The notes under the pieces are model-generated. The model did not search any database and was not told where the DNA came from. It saw only the letters and a program-made list of their open reading frames with translations. A stretch of DNA of 64,000 bases from Flavobacterium sp. KACC 22763 (lineage in GTDB: Bacteria > Bacteroidota > Bacteroidia > Flavobacteriales > Flavobacteriaceae), in NCBI RefSeq assembly GCF_028736155.1, contig NZ_CP117879.1, positions 1,302,001-1,366,000 of the forward strand, in the 5' to 3' direction. The stretch's first letter is position 1, and each line of letters starts with the position of its first letter. This document shows positions 41,453-50,125 of the stretch, piece after piece. Position numbers and translations under genes: made by a program.

Positions 41453-42505
41453 ATGAAACCAAAAATCAGAATTTTTCCTGCCCTGCTTGCTTTTACATTA
41501 TTAATAACCGAAACTGTTTTACCTTGTACAAGAGTCGTTTATGAAGGTCTAAATGGAACAATTATTACTGCCCGTTCGATGGATTGGCGCGGAGAGATTC
41601 CTGCCAATTTATGGATTTTTCCTCGTGGAATTGAACGATCTGGAGAAGTTGGTACAAGTTCAATAAAATGGAAATCTAAATACGGAAGCGTTATTACCAG
41701 TTCTTGGGACATTGCTTCTTCTGATGGTATGAACGAAAAAGGACTTGTAGGCAACCTTTTATGGCTTGTAGAATCACAATATCCTGCATTTGAAAAAAAT
41801 GGGAAAGTAAAAGGTTTGGCAGTTTCTTTATGGCTTCAGTATGTTTTGGATAATTTTTCGACCGTTGCAGAAACCGTTTCTGCATTAGAAAAGAACGAAT
41901 TTGTCATTACTTCTTCACATATTCCAGGAACCAATATTTTTGCAACTGTTCATTTATCTATTTCTGATTCCGGCGGAGACAATGCTATTTTTGAATATAT
42001 AAATGGCAAGCTTGTTATCCATCATGATAGAAAATATGTTGCCATGACCAATTCACCTATTTTTGACCAGCAATTAGCCATTAATGCGTATTGGAAAGGT
42101 ATTCCGGGTACTATTATGCTTCCAGGAACCAATCGTGCCGCAGATCGTTTTGTAAGAGCTTCTTATTATATTGATGCCATTCCGAAAACAGATAATATCA
42201 GAACAGCTTTATCTAGTGTTTTTGGTGTAATTAGAAATTGTTCTGTTCCTTTAGGAATTTCATCAGAAACTGAACCTAACATCTCCTCTACCCGCTGGAG
42301 AACAGTTGCAGACCAAAAGAATCTGGTTTATTATTTTGATAATGTTTTAAATCCGAATGTCATTTGGGTTGAATTCAGTAAAATTGATTTTAGCGAAAAA
42401 GGAAAGATCAAAAAATTGAGCTTAGCAAATAATGAGAATTATTCTGGTGAATCTTTGATTAATTTCAAGGAAACAAAGTCTTTTCAGTTCGCTGGACTTG
42501 ATTAA
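41453..42505 (+). CDS. linear amide C-N hydrolase (choloylglycine-hydrolase/penicillin acylase family), exported
   Basis: 350 residues. A signal-like segment (IFPALLAFTLLITETVLPC) precedes Cys25, which is the N-terminal nucleophile position in CTRVVYEGLNGTIITARSMD; the R and D of that block are family residues. Further motifs: SSWDIASSDGMNEKGLVGNL, AMTNSPIFDQQLAINAYW and NRAADRFVRASYYIDAIP. An N-terminal-nucleophile amidase of the bile-salt-hydrolase/penicillin V acylase family, probably periplasmic. The natural substrate (e.g. acyl-homoserine lactone or conjugated amide) is not known. Confidence 0.88.
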   Translation: MKPKIRIFPALLAFTLLITETVLPCTRVVYEGLNGTIITARSMDWRGEIPANLWIFPRGIERSGEVGTSSIKWKSKYGSVITSSWDIASSDGMNEKGLVGNLLWLVESQYPAFEKNGKVKGLAVSLWLQYVLDNFSTVAETVSALEKNEFVITSSHIPGTNIFATVHLSISDSGGDNAIFEYINGKLVIHHDRKYVAMTNSPIFDQQLAINAYWKGIPGTIMLPGTNRAADRFVRASYYIDAIPKTDNIRTALSSVFGVIRNCSVPLGISSETEPNISSTRWRTVADQKNLVYYFDNVLNPNVIWVEFSKIDFSEKGKIKKLSLANNENYSGESLINFKETKSFQFAGLD

Positions 42506-42536
42506 GAATATCTTTTCTAGATTAATCAAACACTAT

Positions 42537-42568
42537 AAAACCTTCAAATTGAAAAGTTTGAAGGTTTT
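42537..42568 (+). terminator. terminator after the amidase gene
   Basis: AAAACCTTCAAA (42537-42548), loop TTGAAAAG, TTTGAAGGTTTT (42557-42568), then CTTTTT. Confidence 0.9.
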
Positions 42569-42597
42569 CTTTTTGAAAAAAAAAATCAAAAAAAATA

Positions 42598-42642
42598 TTG
42601 CGCAGTCAAATGACTTCATTATATTTGCAGTCAAATAACTGC
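42598..42642 (+). promoter_or_regulatory. ArsR promoter with two overlapping direct/palindromic operators
   Basis: TTG (42598-42600), 19 bases, TATATTTG (42620-42627). Two similar sites, GCAGTCAAATGACT (42602-42615) and GCAGTCAAATAACTGC (42627-42642), lie 25 bases apart, one between the promoter boxes and one at the start of transcription. Each has dyad symmetry (AGTCA..TGACT; GCAGT..ACTGC). Binding by the ArsR protein would block its own promoter. It also fixes the gene start at 42646. Confidence 0.75.
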
Positions 42643-42645
42643 ACA

Positions 42646-42963
42646 ATGGAGATTAGAAGAGATGTTTTTCAAGCAATAGCCGATCCTACCCGAAGAGCTA
42701 TTTTAAGTTTAGTTGCCATTCAGGCTATGACGCCTGGGGCAATTGCAGAGAATTTTAATTCGTCAAGACAGACTATTTCAAAACATATTCAGATTTTGAA
42801 CGAATGCGAACTATTACACCAAACTCAAAACGGAAGAGAAATTTATTATCATTTAAACCCAGAAAAAATGAAAGAAATTGACAAGTTCATCGAGCCATTC
42901 AGAAAAATGTGGGACGATCGTTTTAATAAATTAGAATCAATTATGAAAAACTATAAAAAATAA
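42646..42963 (+). CDS. ArsR-family winged-helix repressor
   Basis: 105 residues from the ATG at 42646 ([20 protein letters not shown]). The open frame extends 16 codons upstream from a TTG, but that overlaps the promoter. Winged [23 protein letters not shown] (recognition helix SRQTISKHI), then [20 protein letters not shown]. No metal-binding Cys pair, so it belongs to the SRPBCC-linked ArsR group rather than the metal sensors. First gene of a four-gene operon with an SRPBCC protein, a DoxX-like protein and a DUF4256 protein; autoregulated by the tandem operator. Confidence 0.9.
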   Translation: MEIRRDVFQAIADPTRRAILSLVAIQAMTPGAIAENFNSSRQTISKHIQILNECELLHQTQNGREIYYHLNPEKMKEIDKFIEPFRKMWDDRFNKLESIMKNYKK

Positions 42964-42966
42964 ACC

Positions 42967-43434
42967 ATGGAAAAGAAAACAAAAATTCACGCCGAAGATG
43001 ACAGACTAGATCTTGTGATTACGAGAGAATTTGATCTGCCAGTTGAATTATTATTTAAAGCTCATACCGAATCTGAAATTGTAGCACAATGGATGGGTAC
43101 AAAAGTATTGAAGCTGGAAAGCAAAAAATATGGTGGATGGGAGTATGAAACTAGCGATCCTAATGGAAATGTAGTTTTTAGAGCAAATGGTGTTTTTCAT
43201 GATTTTGTTCCGAATGAAAAAATAGTGCGCACTTTTGAAATGGATAATGCCAATTTTGCGCCTCAATTAGAATTTTTGGAGTTTGAAAAACTAACAGATG
43301 CCACTAGCAAATTGACTATGCAGATCATTTATAAATCTATCGAGCATAGAATGACACAGTTAAAACTGCCATTTGCACAAGGATTAAATATGGCGCACAA
43401 CCGATTGGAAGAAATTGTAACTAAACTAAAATAA
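42967..43434 (+). CDS. SRPBCC (AHSA1-like) protein
   Basis: 155 residues of the START/AHSA1 fold: VITREFDLPVELLFKAHTES near the N-terminus, EIVAQWMGTKVLKLESKKYG, VFHDFVPNEKIVRTFEM, and the C-terminal helix AQGLNMAHNRLEEIVTKL. Such proteins bind small hydrophobic ligands and are regularly paired with the ArsR type found here. It starts 3 bases after the ArsR stop. Ligand unknown. Confidence 0.9.
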   Translation: MEKKTKIHAEDDRLDLVITREFDLPVELLFKAHTESEIVAQWMGTKVLKLESKKYGGWEYETSDPNGNVVFRANGVFHDFVPNEKIVRTFEMDNANFAPQLEFLEFEKLTDATSKLTMQIIYKSIEHRMTQLKLPFAQGLNMAHNRLEEIVTKLK

Positions 43435-43439
43435 AAATC

Positions 43440-43817
43440 ATGAGCAAAAGAAATAAAATTATCTATTGGATTGCCACTTTATGGTTGGCTTTGGGAATGA
43501 CAGCAACAGGAATTGTACAACTGATACCTGTAAAAGAAGAAGCAGAAATGATACAGAAGTTAGGCTATCCGCTTTATTTTTTAACGCTTTTAGGTGTTTG
43601 GAAACTTTTAGGAGTAATTGCAATTTTAATTCCAAAATTTGGTTTACTGAAAGAATGGGCTTATGCAGGTTTCTTTTTTGCCATGTCTGGAGCTGTAGTT
43701 TCACATTTAGCTATTAAAGATGACGCTTCAGCTCTTTTCGGGCCAACATTATTGATTGTTTTAACTGTAGTTTCTTGGTATTTCAGACCTGAAACTAGAA
43801 AATGCAGTTCTAATTAA
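43440..43817 (+). CDS. DoxX-like membrane protein
   Basis: 125 residues, four transmembrane helices, DoxX-like pattern (IVQLIPVKEEAEMIQKLGYP; LYFLTLLGVWKLLGVIAILI; EWAYAGFFFAMSGAVVSHL). It lies 5 bases after the SRPBCC gene, in the ArsR operon. DoxX proteins are linked to redox or thiosulfate metabolism in some species; here the role is unknown. Confidence 0.87.
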   Translation: MSKRNKIIYWIATLWLALGMTATGIVQLIPVKEEAEMIQKLGYPLYFLTLLGVWKLLGVIAILIPKFGLLKEWAYAGFFFAMSGAVVSHLAIKDDASALFGPTLLIVLTVVSWYFRPETRKCSSN

Positions 43818-43829
43818 AAACTTAGAAAA

Positions 43830-44387
43830 ATGAAAAAGCAACTTACCGTAAACGAACAAGACGAATTATTGAACATACTCGAAAAGCGTTTTGAAAAGAA
43901 TAAAAACCGTCACGAGAATCTAGATTGGTCAAAAATTGAAGCCAAACTGAAAGCTAATCCATCAAAACTATGGTCTCTTGACGAAATGGAAAGAACTGAA
44001 GGCGAGCCAGATGTAATTGGATACGATTCAAAAACTGACGAATATCTTTTTGTAGATTGTTCTTCTGAAAGTCCAAAAGGACGTAGAAGTATCTGTTACG
44101 ATCATGAAGCGCTCGAAAAAAGAAAAGAACACAAACCCGCTGACAGTGCTATAAATATGGCAGAAGAAATGGGAATTGAAATCTTAAACGAAGCGCAATA
44201 TAAAGAACTGCAAAAACTAGGAAAATTTGATGCGAAAACGTCAAGCTGGATTTTGACTCCGCCAGAAATAAGAAAATTAGGCGGTGCAATTTTCTCAGAT
44301 TTTAGATATAATACCGTTTTTGTTTACCATAATGGTGCAGAATCTTATTATGCTGCGAGAGGCTTTCGCGGTTTGCTGAGAGTTTAA
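43830..44387 (+). CDS. DUF4256 protein
   Basis: 185 residues. The sequence WSKIEAKLKANPSKLWSLDE, MERTEGEPDVIGYDSKTDEY, DCSSESPKGRRSICYDHEAL and YNTVFVYHNGAESYYAARGF matches the DUF4256 family. Soluble, with conserved Cys, Asp and His residues suggesting an enzyme. Twelve bases after the DoxX gene; last gene of the ArsR operon, followed by a palindromic repeat. Confidence 0.87.
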   Translation: MKKQLTVNEQDELLNILEKRFEKNKNRHENLDWSKIEAKLKANPSKLWSLDEMERTEGEPDVIGYDSKTDEYLFVDCSSESPKGRRSICYDHEALEKRKEHKPADSAINMAEEMGIEILNEAQYKELQKLGKFDAKTSSWILTPPEIRKLGGAIFSDFRYNTVFVYHNGAESYYAARGFRGLLRV

Positions 44388-44395
44388 AAGAATTC

Positions 44396-44564
44396 ATTCC
44401 GTAGGAATGTCTCATTGGTAGAACTAGATTGAATTAGAAAAGTTTACGTTCCGTAGGAACGTTTGATTTTTTTTGAAATTTTATTTTATTAAAATCAGGT
44501 GTCCCTACAGGACACAATATAGACGTAATTTTCTCTTTCTACCGATGAGATATTCCTACGGAAT
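44396..44564. repeat. ATTCCGTAGGAAT long palindromic element
   Basis: ATTCCGTAGGAATGTCTCAT starts an arm (44396-44423) that faces one ending GAGATATTCCTACGGAAT at 44564 (44537-44564), 28 bp with few mismatches. Two further dyads sit inside: CGTTCCGTAGGAACG and GTGTCCCTACAGGACAC. Arms of this type recur across flavobacterial genomes as I know them. Here it lies in a convergent gap. Confidence 0.85.
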
Positions 44565-44597
44565 ATTTTTTTTATAGTTATATTCTAATCAGCTTTT

Positions 44598-44948
44598 TTA
44601 TTCTCTTAAAATCTTTTCCATTTTTCTTCCTTTGGCGATTTCATCAATTAGTTTGTCTAAATATCGCATTTTTTGAATTAAAGGATCTTCAATCTCTTCT
44701 ACACGATAGCCGCAGATTACTCCCGTAATTTTAGAAGCATTCGGATTGAGTTTTGGAGCTTCAGCAAAGAATGTTTGAAAATCTACTTTCTTTTCAATTT
44801 GTTCTTTAATTTGATCATCACTATATCCTGTAAGCCATTTGATTACAATATCTAATTCTTCTTTTGTTCTTCCCTTTTTTTCTACTTTTTGAATGTATAA
44901 AGGATAAACGCTGGAAAATAGTATTTTGTAAATTCTTTCCGTTTTCAT
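44598..44948 (-). CDS. DUF2200 protein
   Basis: 116 residues matching DUF2200 throughout: [80 protein letters not shown]. Small, soluble, widespread in bacteria; function unknown. Monocistronic. Confidence 0.9.
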   Translation of the reverse strand: MKTERIYKILFSSVYPLYIQKVEKKGRTKEELDIVIKWLTGYSDDQIKEQIEKKVDFQTFFAEAPKLNPNASKITGVICGYRVEEIEDPLIQKMRYLDKLIDEIAKGRKMEKILRE

Positions 44949-45066
44949 TTTGCTTTAATTTAGATTGAAATACGTTTATGTAAATGTAATTCAAAAGCAA
45001 ATAGAATAAAAATACAAGCAATATTTAATATCTTAGATTCTCGAAAATAACCTTAAAAACTAACCT

Positions 45067-45465
45067 ATGGAAAATAATTCAAACGATACAACACCCAAAG
45101 TGACTGGACTTGGCGGTATTTTCTTTTTTATGGATAATCCGAAAGAAACCAAAGAATGGTATGCTAAAAATTTAGGATTAGAAATCAATGAATGGGGTTC
45201 CGCAAGTTTTGAGTCTAGAAATTTGGAAAAACCAGAAGAGATAGAATCTACGCAATGGTGTCCTTTTAATAAAGGAGATGAATATTTTTCACCTTCTAAA
45301 AAAGAATTTATGGTAAACTATCGTGTTCAGAATATTGAAGGTCTTGTAGAAAAACTGAAATCAAACGGAGTTACAGTTCTTGATGATATTGAAACCTACG
45401 AATATGGCAAGTTTGTACACATTATGGATACTGAAGGAAATAAAATTGAGCTTTGGGAACCTTAA
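45067..45465 (+). CDS. VOC (glyoxalase-like) family protein
   Basis: 132 residues. First module GLGGIFFFMDNPKETKEWYA...NLGLEINEWGSASF; second module VNYRVQNIEGLVEKLKSNGV and FVHIMDTEGNKIELWEP with the C-terminal Glu of the metal site. Similar to many standalone bleomycin/fosfomycin-type resistance or dioxygenase proteins; substrate not predictable. Confidence 0.88.
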   Translation: MENNSNDTTPKVTGLGGIFFFMDNPKETKEWYAKNLGLEINEWGSASFESRNLEKPEEIESTQWCPFNKGDEYFSPSKKEFMVNYRVQNIEGLVEKLKSNGVTVLDDIETYEYGKFVHIMDTEGNKIELWEP

Positions 45466-45524
45466 ATTGAGTTTTGAATTATGAATTATGAGTTATGAGT
45501 TGTTGCTAAAGCTTTGTAAAGAAT

Positions 45525-46055
45525 ATGTTTGATACATTAATTAAAATCAATTGCCATTCAAAAAATAGTCTTTTAAAATACATTGCTGGTAATTTATTAG
45601 AAAAATTATACTGTTGTGAAATAAACTGTGCAGAAATGGATAAATCTGTTTTGTTTGCGCATCATGCCCGCGGGTGTACAATCGTGGCGTCTAAAATCTG
45701 TGCGAATGTGGTTATTTTTCAAAACGTATCAATTGGAGCTAATTTGAAATACAATAAAGTTAATGACGAATGGGAAAACGTCGGAAACCCTATCATTGCT
45801 AAAAATGTCATTATTGCTGATGGTGCCAAAATTTTAGGTCCAATAGTTATTGGCGAAAATTCGGTTATTGGCGCGGGAGCTATCATAACCAAAAACATAC
45901 CTGCAAATAGTGTGGCTTATGGAGTGAATCAATTTAGGCCAAAGGATAAAAACTATGATTTGATATTTAGTCCGAACATGATTAATCCTCAGAAAATAAT
46001 AGAAGCAAACAAAAAACTAATAGCTGAGTTTAACAAGCAGCAAATAATTGTATAA
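45525..46055 (+). CDS. serine O-acetyltransferase-like left-handed beta-helix protein
   Basis: 176 residues. Hexapeptide repeats run through the centre (VVIFQNVSIGANLKYNK; NPIIAKNVIIADGAKILGPI; VIGENSVIGAGAIITKNIPA), as in CysE or capsule acetyltransferases. The usual CysE N-terminal helical domain is shortened to ~45 residues, so a serine O-acetyltransferase role is uncertain. An acyltransferase on a sugar or amino acid is likely. The gene that follows starts 4 bases after its stop. Confidence 0.8.
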   Translation: MFDTLIKINCHSKNSLLKYIAGNLLEKLYCCEINCAEMDKSVLFAHHARGCTIVASKICANVVIFQNVSIGANLKYNKVNDEWENVGNPIIAKNVIIADGAKILGPIVIGENSVIGAGAIITKNIPANSVAYGVNQFRPKDKNYDLIFSPNMINPQKIIEANKKLIAEFNKQQIIV

Positions 46056-46059
46056 CAAA

Positions 46060-46698
46060 ATGAAATCAATTTTATCTCACCAATATATAGATGCCTATAA
46101 ATCAAAACTTGATATTTTCGATCAATTCATGAATACTGGCGCTAATATTAATGAAATCAATAAATTAGAAGACTTCATTGAAGCAAAATTACCTGAATCT
46201 TACATTAATCTTCTTGAAACATATAATGGAGAAAATCGCAGTGTTGGCTTTATGGGAGGTTTTAGCTACTTAGGAATTGAAGAAATTAAGATGCAGTGGA
46301 CTTTCTTAAAAGAAGCTCCAGAAATGGAAGCTGAAGCAATTAATCAGGTAGAAAAGATTAAGAATACGTTATACTGCCCAAAAAGAATTCCGTTTGCTTA
46401 TGATGGCTCTGGAAATTATTTGGCAATCGATTTTAACCCGAATTCAGAAGGAACTTTGGGACAAATTTTGTATCTGCCAACTGGCGATCCTGAACCAATT
46501 GCTGTTATTGCTGATAGTTTTGATGATTTTTTGGTTTTAATAATGGAAAAACTAGAATCTGAACAGTTAGAATTAATTGACGAAAGAGACGATTGGGATG
46601 AAGAAGACTGGCATATGGCGGAAATATATTTCCAAAATACTTGGGAAAATGACTGGAGCGATATCGCGGCAGAATACAACACTAAAAATGGCAATTAA
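46060..46698 (+). CDS. SMI1/KNR4-like (SUKH) protein
   Basis: 212 residues from the ATG at 46060; the open frame begins earlier with a TTG. SUKH pattern: INKLEDFIEAKLPESYINLL, ETYNGENRSVGFMGGFSYLG, PFAYDGSGNYLAIDFNPNSE, GDPEPIAVIADSFDDFLVLI. Many SUKH proteins are immunity proteins for contact-dependent or polymorphic toxins, but no toxin gene is adjacent, so this is either an orphan immunity gene or a housekeeping relative. Acidic C-terminus (DERDDWDEEDW). Confidence 0.87.
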   Translation: MKSILSHQYIDAYKSKLDIFDQFMNTGANINEINKLEDFIEAKLPESYINLLETYNGENRSVGFMGGFSYLGIEEIKMQWTFLKEAPEMEAEAINQVEKIKNTLYCPKRIPFAYDGSGNYLAIDFNPNSEGTLGQILYLPTGDPEPIAVIADSFDDFLVLIMEKLESEQLELIDERDDWDEEDWHMAEIYFQNTWENDWSDIAAEYNTKNGN

Positions 46699-46742
46699 GT
46701 ATATTGCTATTTTTTTTGTTTTTAAATTCAATTCAAGAAAAT

Positions 46743-47138
46743 TTACATTCCAGGCCAATATAAAAAATTGAACTTATGACCGTCTGGATCTGAAAAACCA
46801 AAGGTATAACCAATTTCAAAATTCTCAGGCTCAGAGAAAATAGTTCCGTTGATTTCTTTTATTTTATTGTACCAAAGATCAACCTCCTCTACACTACTCG
46901 CAGACAAAGAAAACACAATTTCGTTATCTATAGCCGTATTGGATAGTTTTCCTCTTATAGCATCTTCCAATCTTTTTGGTGCAAAAAAATTAATCACAAA
47001 ATCATTCTCTCCAAAAATGAAACTTACCAGCTCCTTTGTTTCTTGTCCGTTTTGTTTAAAACCAAGAGCAGTGTAAAATTGAATTGTTTTAGGTATATCG
47101 CTTGAAACCAAGTTGGCCCATATCATTTTAGTTTTCAT
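46743..47138 (-). CDS. VOC family protein, lactoylglutathione-lyase-like
   Basis: 131 residues: KMIWANLVSSDIPKTIQFYT...ALGFKQNG, second module VFSLSASSVEEVDLWYNKI and SDPDGHKFNFLYWPGM with the DPDGH metal-site motif. It is convergent with the SUKH gene. Substrate unknown. Confidence 0.87.
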   Translation of the reverse strand: MKTKMIWANLVSSDIPKTIQFYTALGFKQNGQETKELVSFIFGENDFVINFFAPKRLEDAIRGKLSNTAIDNEIVFSLSASSVEEVDLWYNKIKEINGTIFSEPENFEIGYTFGFSDPDGHKFNFLYWPGM

Positions 47139-47216
47139 AAACTTTAGTTTTAATTGATTAAGACTAAGTTAATGATAATCAAGTAAATTTATAGAAAGTT
47201 TTCGGTTTAAAAATAA

Positions 47217-47714
47217 TTAAAAAGCAATTCCAAATTGAAAACCAATCGTAAAACTAGCTGGATGATCATTACCAAAACGAACAGGTAAAGGCACAGCAAC
47301 ATAATAACTGCAACTGCTATTCTTTATAATCGTTTTATTAAAAACGGGAGTAAATCCATATCGTCCGCTAGTTTCAAAAGCAGCTCTTCCAGCAAATATG
47401 TACCCTTTTCCTAAAGCGACCAAAACTCCTGGATGAAAAAGTAGATTGGTCACTTTACTTGTCCCCTGATCATCTTTTATGTTGGGAACCATTTCAAAAG
47501 AAAATCCAATTTTTTCATTTTTCCAGATATTAATGCCTGTAGGGAAACCAACAGCGTAATAATCTCTAAAATTTACAGTAGTTTCGTCTTCATTTATAGT
47601 AACAATTGGATGCATAATGCCAAAATATCCCGTTATTTTCGGGTATGTAGTTTGTGAGAAAGCTGTAAAACCTGTGGATAATAAAGCAATAAAGAAAGTG
47701 TGCTTGAAAGACAT
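47217..47714 (-). CDS. outer-membrane beta-barrel-like protein
   Basis: 165 residues with signal peptide (FFIALLSTGFTAFSQ). Alternating strands (ITGYFGIMHPIVTINEDETT; NEKIGFSFEMVPNI; GVLVALGKGYIFAGRAAFE) end in SFTIGFQFGIAF with a terminal Phe, the outer-membrane insertion signature. Eight-strand size. Function unknown; monocistronic. Confidence 0.75.
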   Translation of the reverse strand: MSFKHTFFIALLSTGFTAFSQTTYPKITGYFGIMHPIVTINEDETTVNFRDYYAVGFPTGINIWKNEKIGFSFEMVPNIKDDQGTSKVTNLLFHPGVLVALGKGYIFAGRAAFETSGRYGFTPVFNKTIIKNSSCSYYVAVPLPVRFGNDHPASFTIGFQFGIAF

Positions 47715-47796
47715 TGTTTAAAATTTTGGTTATATAAACAAAGCTAGAAGCATCTGCAGTCAAAAAATAGAACTCAATTTACCTTTTGTATCTGGT

Positions 47797-48639
47797 TTAC
47801 TTTTTTGACTTTTTTCTATAAGCAGAAGGATTTTTACCTGTATGGAGCTTAAAAATTCTGGTAAAATGACTTTGGTCTGAAAAGCCAGTCATATAAGCTA
47901 TTTCAGTTAAATTATGAGCGGAATTTTCGATAAGATTGATTGCTTTTTCAATACGAAGTTTTCTAACATATTCGCCAAAATTTAAATCTTCAAAATGCTT
48001 AGAAAATTCTCGTGATAAATAGGACGGATTTAAATCTAATTCGCTCGAAATTTTCTTTAAATCAAAAGCAAACTGAGCATCAACCTGATCTTGAATTAAG
48101 TTTTTTAAATCCTTTACCCAAGAAGGTGTTTTTCCTAATGCTTTTTTGTCTTTTAGAAATTTGTTATAGACTTCATGAAGCAGTTTCTCAAACGGACTAT
48201 TCTGCAAGTGATTTTGCTGATATAAGTGTGTAGCCCAGCTGTATAAGGCGTCATATAGAAGCATTCCTTTTTCTAACAGTTCATAATCATCGGTAATATT
48301 ATAAGCCAGTCCAGCAGAAATAGCCCAAAGCCCAGCCGATTCTTTTGCAATTTCATGTCGGTCGGTATCTGCTCCGCGTACAATTCCGGCAATAATTTTA
48401 ACCGCTGGATCTTTTATATCATATTTCTTTATGATATAATCAAAAGTGCATTCTTCATTATAGTGCGTAAATTCAACATTTGGAACATCAAACGGAATAG
48501 CATCAAGTTCTTTTGCTTTTGCTATAACATCATCAAAAGGGACATAGATAAATTCAGATTCAGGATCAACAAACTTTCGAATCAGCCACGGACAGGCGAT
48601 TCGATCTATTTTTGGTCTTTCTCTAGTGATCCATTTCAT
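47797..48639 (-). CDS. ChrB-like (chromate-resistance) domain fused to AraC DNA-binding domain
   Basis: 280 residues from the ATG at 48639. N-terminal part (about 1-140): KWITRERPKIDRIACPWLIR, DVPNVEFTHYNEECTFDYII and IVRGADTDRHEIAKESAGLW, which is the ChrB C-terminal domain pattern with its conserved Asp-Arg-ACPWLI and D-H metal-like residues. C-terminal part (about 175-280): two AraC HTHs (SELDLNPSYLSREFSKHFED; LTEIAYMTGFSDQSHFTRIF, KLHTGKNPSAYRKK). So a metabolite- or metal-sensing domain drives an AraC regulator. No chrA transporter is nearby. Confidence 0.88.
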   Translation of the reverse strand: MKWITRERPKIDRIACPWLIRKFVDPESEFIYVPFDDVIAKAKELDAIPFDVPNVEFTHYNEECTFDYIIKKYDIKDPAVKIIAGIVRGADTDRHEIAKESAGLWAISAGLAYNITDDYELLEKGMLLYDALYSWATHLYQQNHLQNSPFEKLLHEVYNKFLKDKKALGKTPSWVKDLKNLIQDQVDAQFAFDLKKISSELDLNPSYLSREFSKHFEDLNFGEYVRKLRIEKAINLIENSAHNLTEIAYMTGFSDQSHFTRIFKLHTGKNPSAYRKKSKK

Positions 48640-48857
48640 ATTCAAATGTAATTGAAAAGGGATTTTTTTTAAAAGTTTTAGCTAAACTACATTTATTTAT
48701 GAGTTTTTCAAAAACTTGAATTATAAAGTTTTGGGATTTTTGATTGATGCCGACTTCGAGCTAAAGAAAACTTTTAAACTAATTATCTCCAATAAATAGA
48801 TGTTTATAAATGATTTTTCTAATTTTAAACTCTTATTTACACCTTAGAAAATAACAT

Positions 48858-49361
48858 ATGATCTTAGCTTTTGATACTTATTACTTTGACCAAAAAGCAA
48901 AAACAATCTGTCTAGAATTTACAGAGTGGAATGAAGATAAAAACTTTAAAATTTATTCTGAAACAATAGACAATGTAGCAGAATATATTCCTGGAGAGTT
49001 TTATAAAAGAGAATTACCATGCATTTTGAGCTTATTAAATCAAGTTGATTTGTCTAAGGTTAAAGCAATAGTTGTTGATGGTTTCGTGTATTTAAATGAC
49101 GAACAGAAATATGGTTTGGGAGGCTATCTGTATGAAAAGCTGAATAAACAAATTCCGATTATTGGTGTTGCCAAAACGAATTTTGCCTCTATAGAAAAGA
49201 ACAAGAAAGCACTTTTTAGAGGCGACAGCAAGAAACCGTTGTATATTACTTCTATCGGAATTGATTTGGACAAAGCTTATAAAAAAGTCGAAAGCATGCA
49301 TGGAGAATTTAGAATGCCAACTTTATTAAAAGAATTGGATAGATTAACGAAAGAAAATTAA
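48858..49361 (+). CDS. endonuclease V family protein
   Basis: 167 residues, shorter than the ~220-residue E. coli enzyme. The acidic catalytic set is visible: Asp6 in ILAFDTYYFD, Glu52 in PGEFYKRELP and Asp74 in AIVVDGFVYL. GVAKTNFAS follows and corresponds to the conserved GVAK-S/T region. It would cut next to deaminated bases (inosine) in DNA or RNA. It overlaps the convergent sigma-factor gene by 4 bases at its 3' end. Confidence 0.85.
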   Translation: MILAFDTYYFDQKAKTICLEFTEWNEDKNFKIYSETIDNVAEYIPGEFYKRELPCILSLLNQVDLSKVKAIVVDGFVYLNDEQKYGLGGYLYEKLNKQIPIIGVAKTNFASIEKNKKALFRGDSKKPLYITSIGIDLDKAYKKVESMHGEFRMPTLLKELDRLTKEN

Positions 49362-49942
49362 TAATCTAAAATCATTTTATTTTTTTCTATTATTTTTCTC
49401 AAATTATTCATAGCATAACGCATTCTTCCTAATGCTGTGTTTATGCTAATTTCTTTCTCTTCAGATATTTCCTTAAAACTCATGTTCTGATAAATTCTCA
49501 TTATCACTATTTCTTTTTGATCATCGGCAAGCTCTTCTATAAGCTTCTTGATATCAGTTTGAATTTGATTTGTGATTGTTTGATCTTCAATGTTTTGAGA
49601 ATCACTCTGCATGATAGAAAAAATAGAAAAATCTTCAGTTTCCCTTTGCATTGGCATACGATTTACTTTTCGAAAATGATCTATGACCAAGTTGTGGGAT
49701 ATCCTTAGTACCCAAGAAAGAAATTTTTCTTCTTCTTTATATGAGTTGCCTTTAAAAGTTTTGATTATTTTAATAAAAGTGTCTTGAAAAATATCATTTG
49801 AGATATCTTTATCTTTAACCTTTGAGTATATAAAACTATATATTCTAGATTCATGTCTTTTGATTAATGTAGAGAGAGCTTCTTCATTGCCTTCTAGATA
49901 TTTCTTTATTAGTAGGGAGTCAGGAATATTCAAATCAATCAT
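49358..49942 (-). CDS. ECF-type RNA polymerase sigma factor
   Basis: 194 residues: sigma-2 region (LIKRHESRIYSFIYSKVKDK, DISNDIFQDTFIKIIKTFKG, FLSWVLRISHNLVIDHFRK) and sigma-4 region (LADDQKEIVIMRIYQNMSFK, EISEEKEISINTALGRMRYA). No anti-sigma gene is adjacent. Upstream on the minus strand a TAttTTTG -7 box lies at 49977-49970 without a matching -33 box. Convergent overlap with the endonuclease gene. Confidence 0.93.
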   Translation of the reverse strand: MIDLNIPDSLLIKKYLEGNEEALSTLIKRHESRIYSFIYSKVKDKDISNDIFQDTFIKIIKTFKGNSYKEEEKFLSWVLRISHNLVIDHFRKVNRMPMQRETEDFSIFSIMQSDSQNIEDQTITNQIQTDIKKLIEELADDQKEIVIMRIYQNMSFKEISEEKEISINTALGRMRYAMNNLRKIIEKNKMILDY

Positions 49943-50125
49943 AGCATCAAACTTTTAATTTTCACGATGCAAAAATAGTGTTGGCTTGAATGTCCTTTTG
50001 CCTTTAGAAGACTTTAAACCATTAAAATAAGTTTTTTTAACGGTTAAATCTTTCTTGCATATAATTATGACGCAAATGCATTATAGTAATTACCAAACTC
50101 TTCAATTACTTAAGGAATTTGATAA

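Noticed and set aside
42598..42645. Upstream extension of the ArsR protein
   Set aside because: It begins with TTG and runs through the promoter and operators; the start at 42646 lies just after the predicted transcription start.
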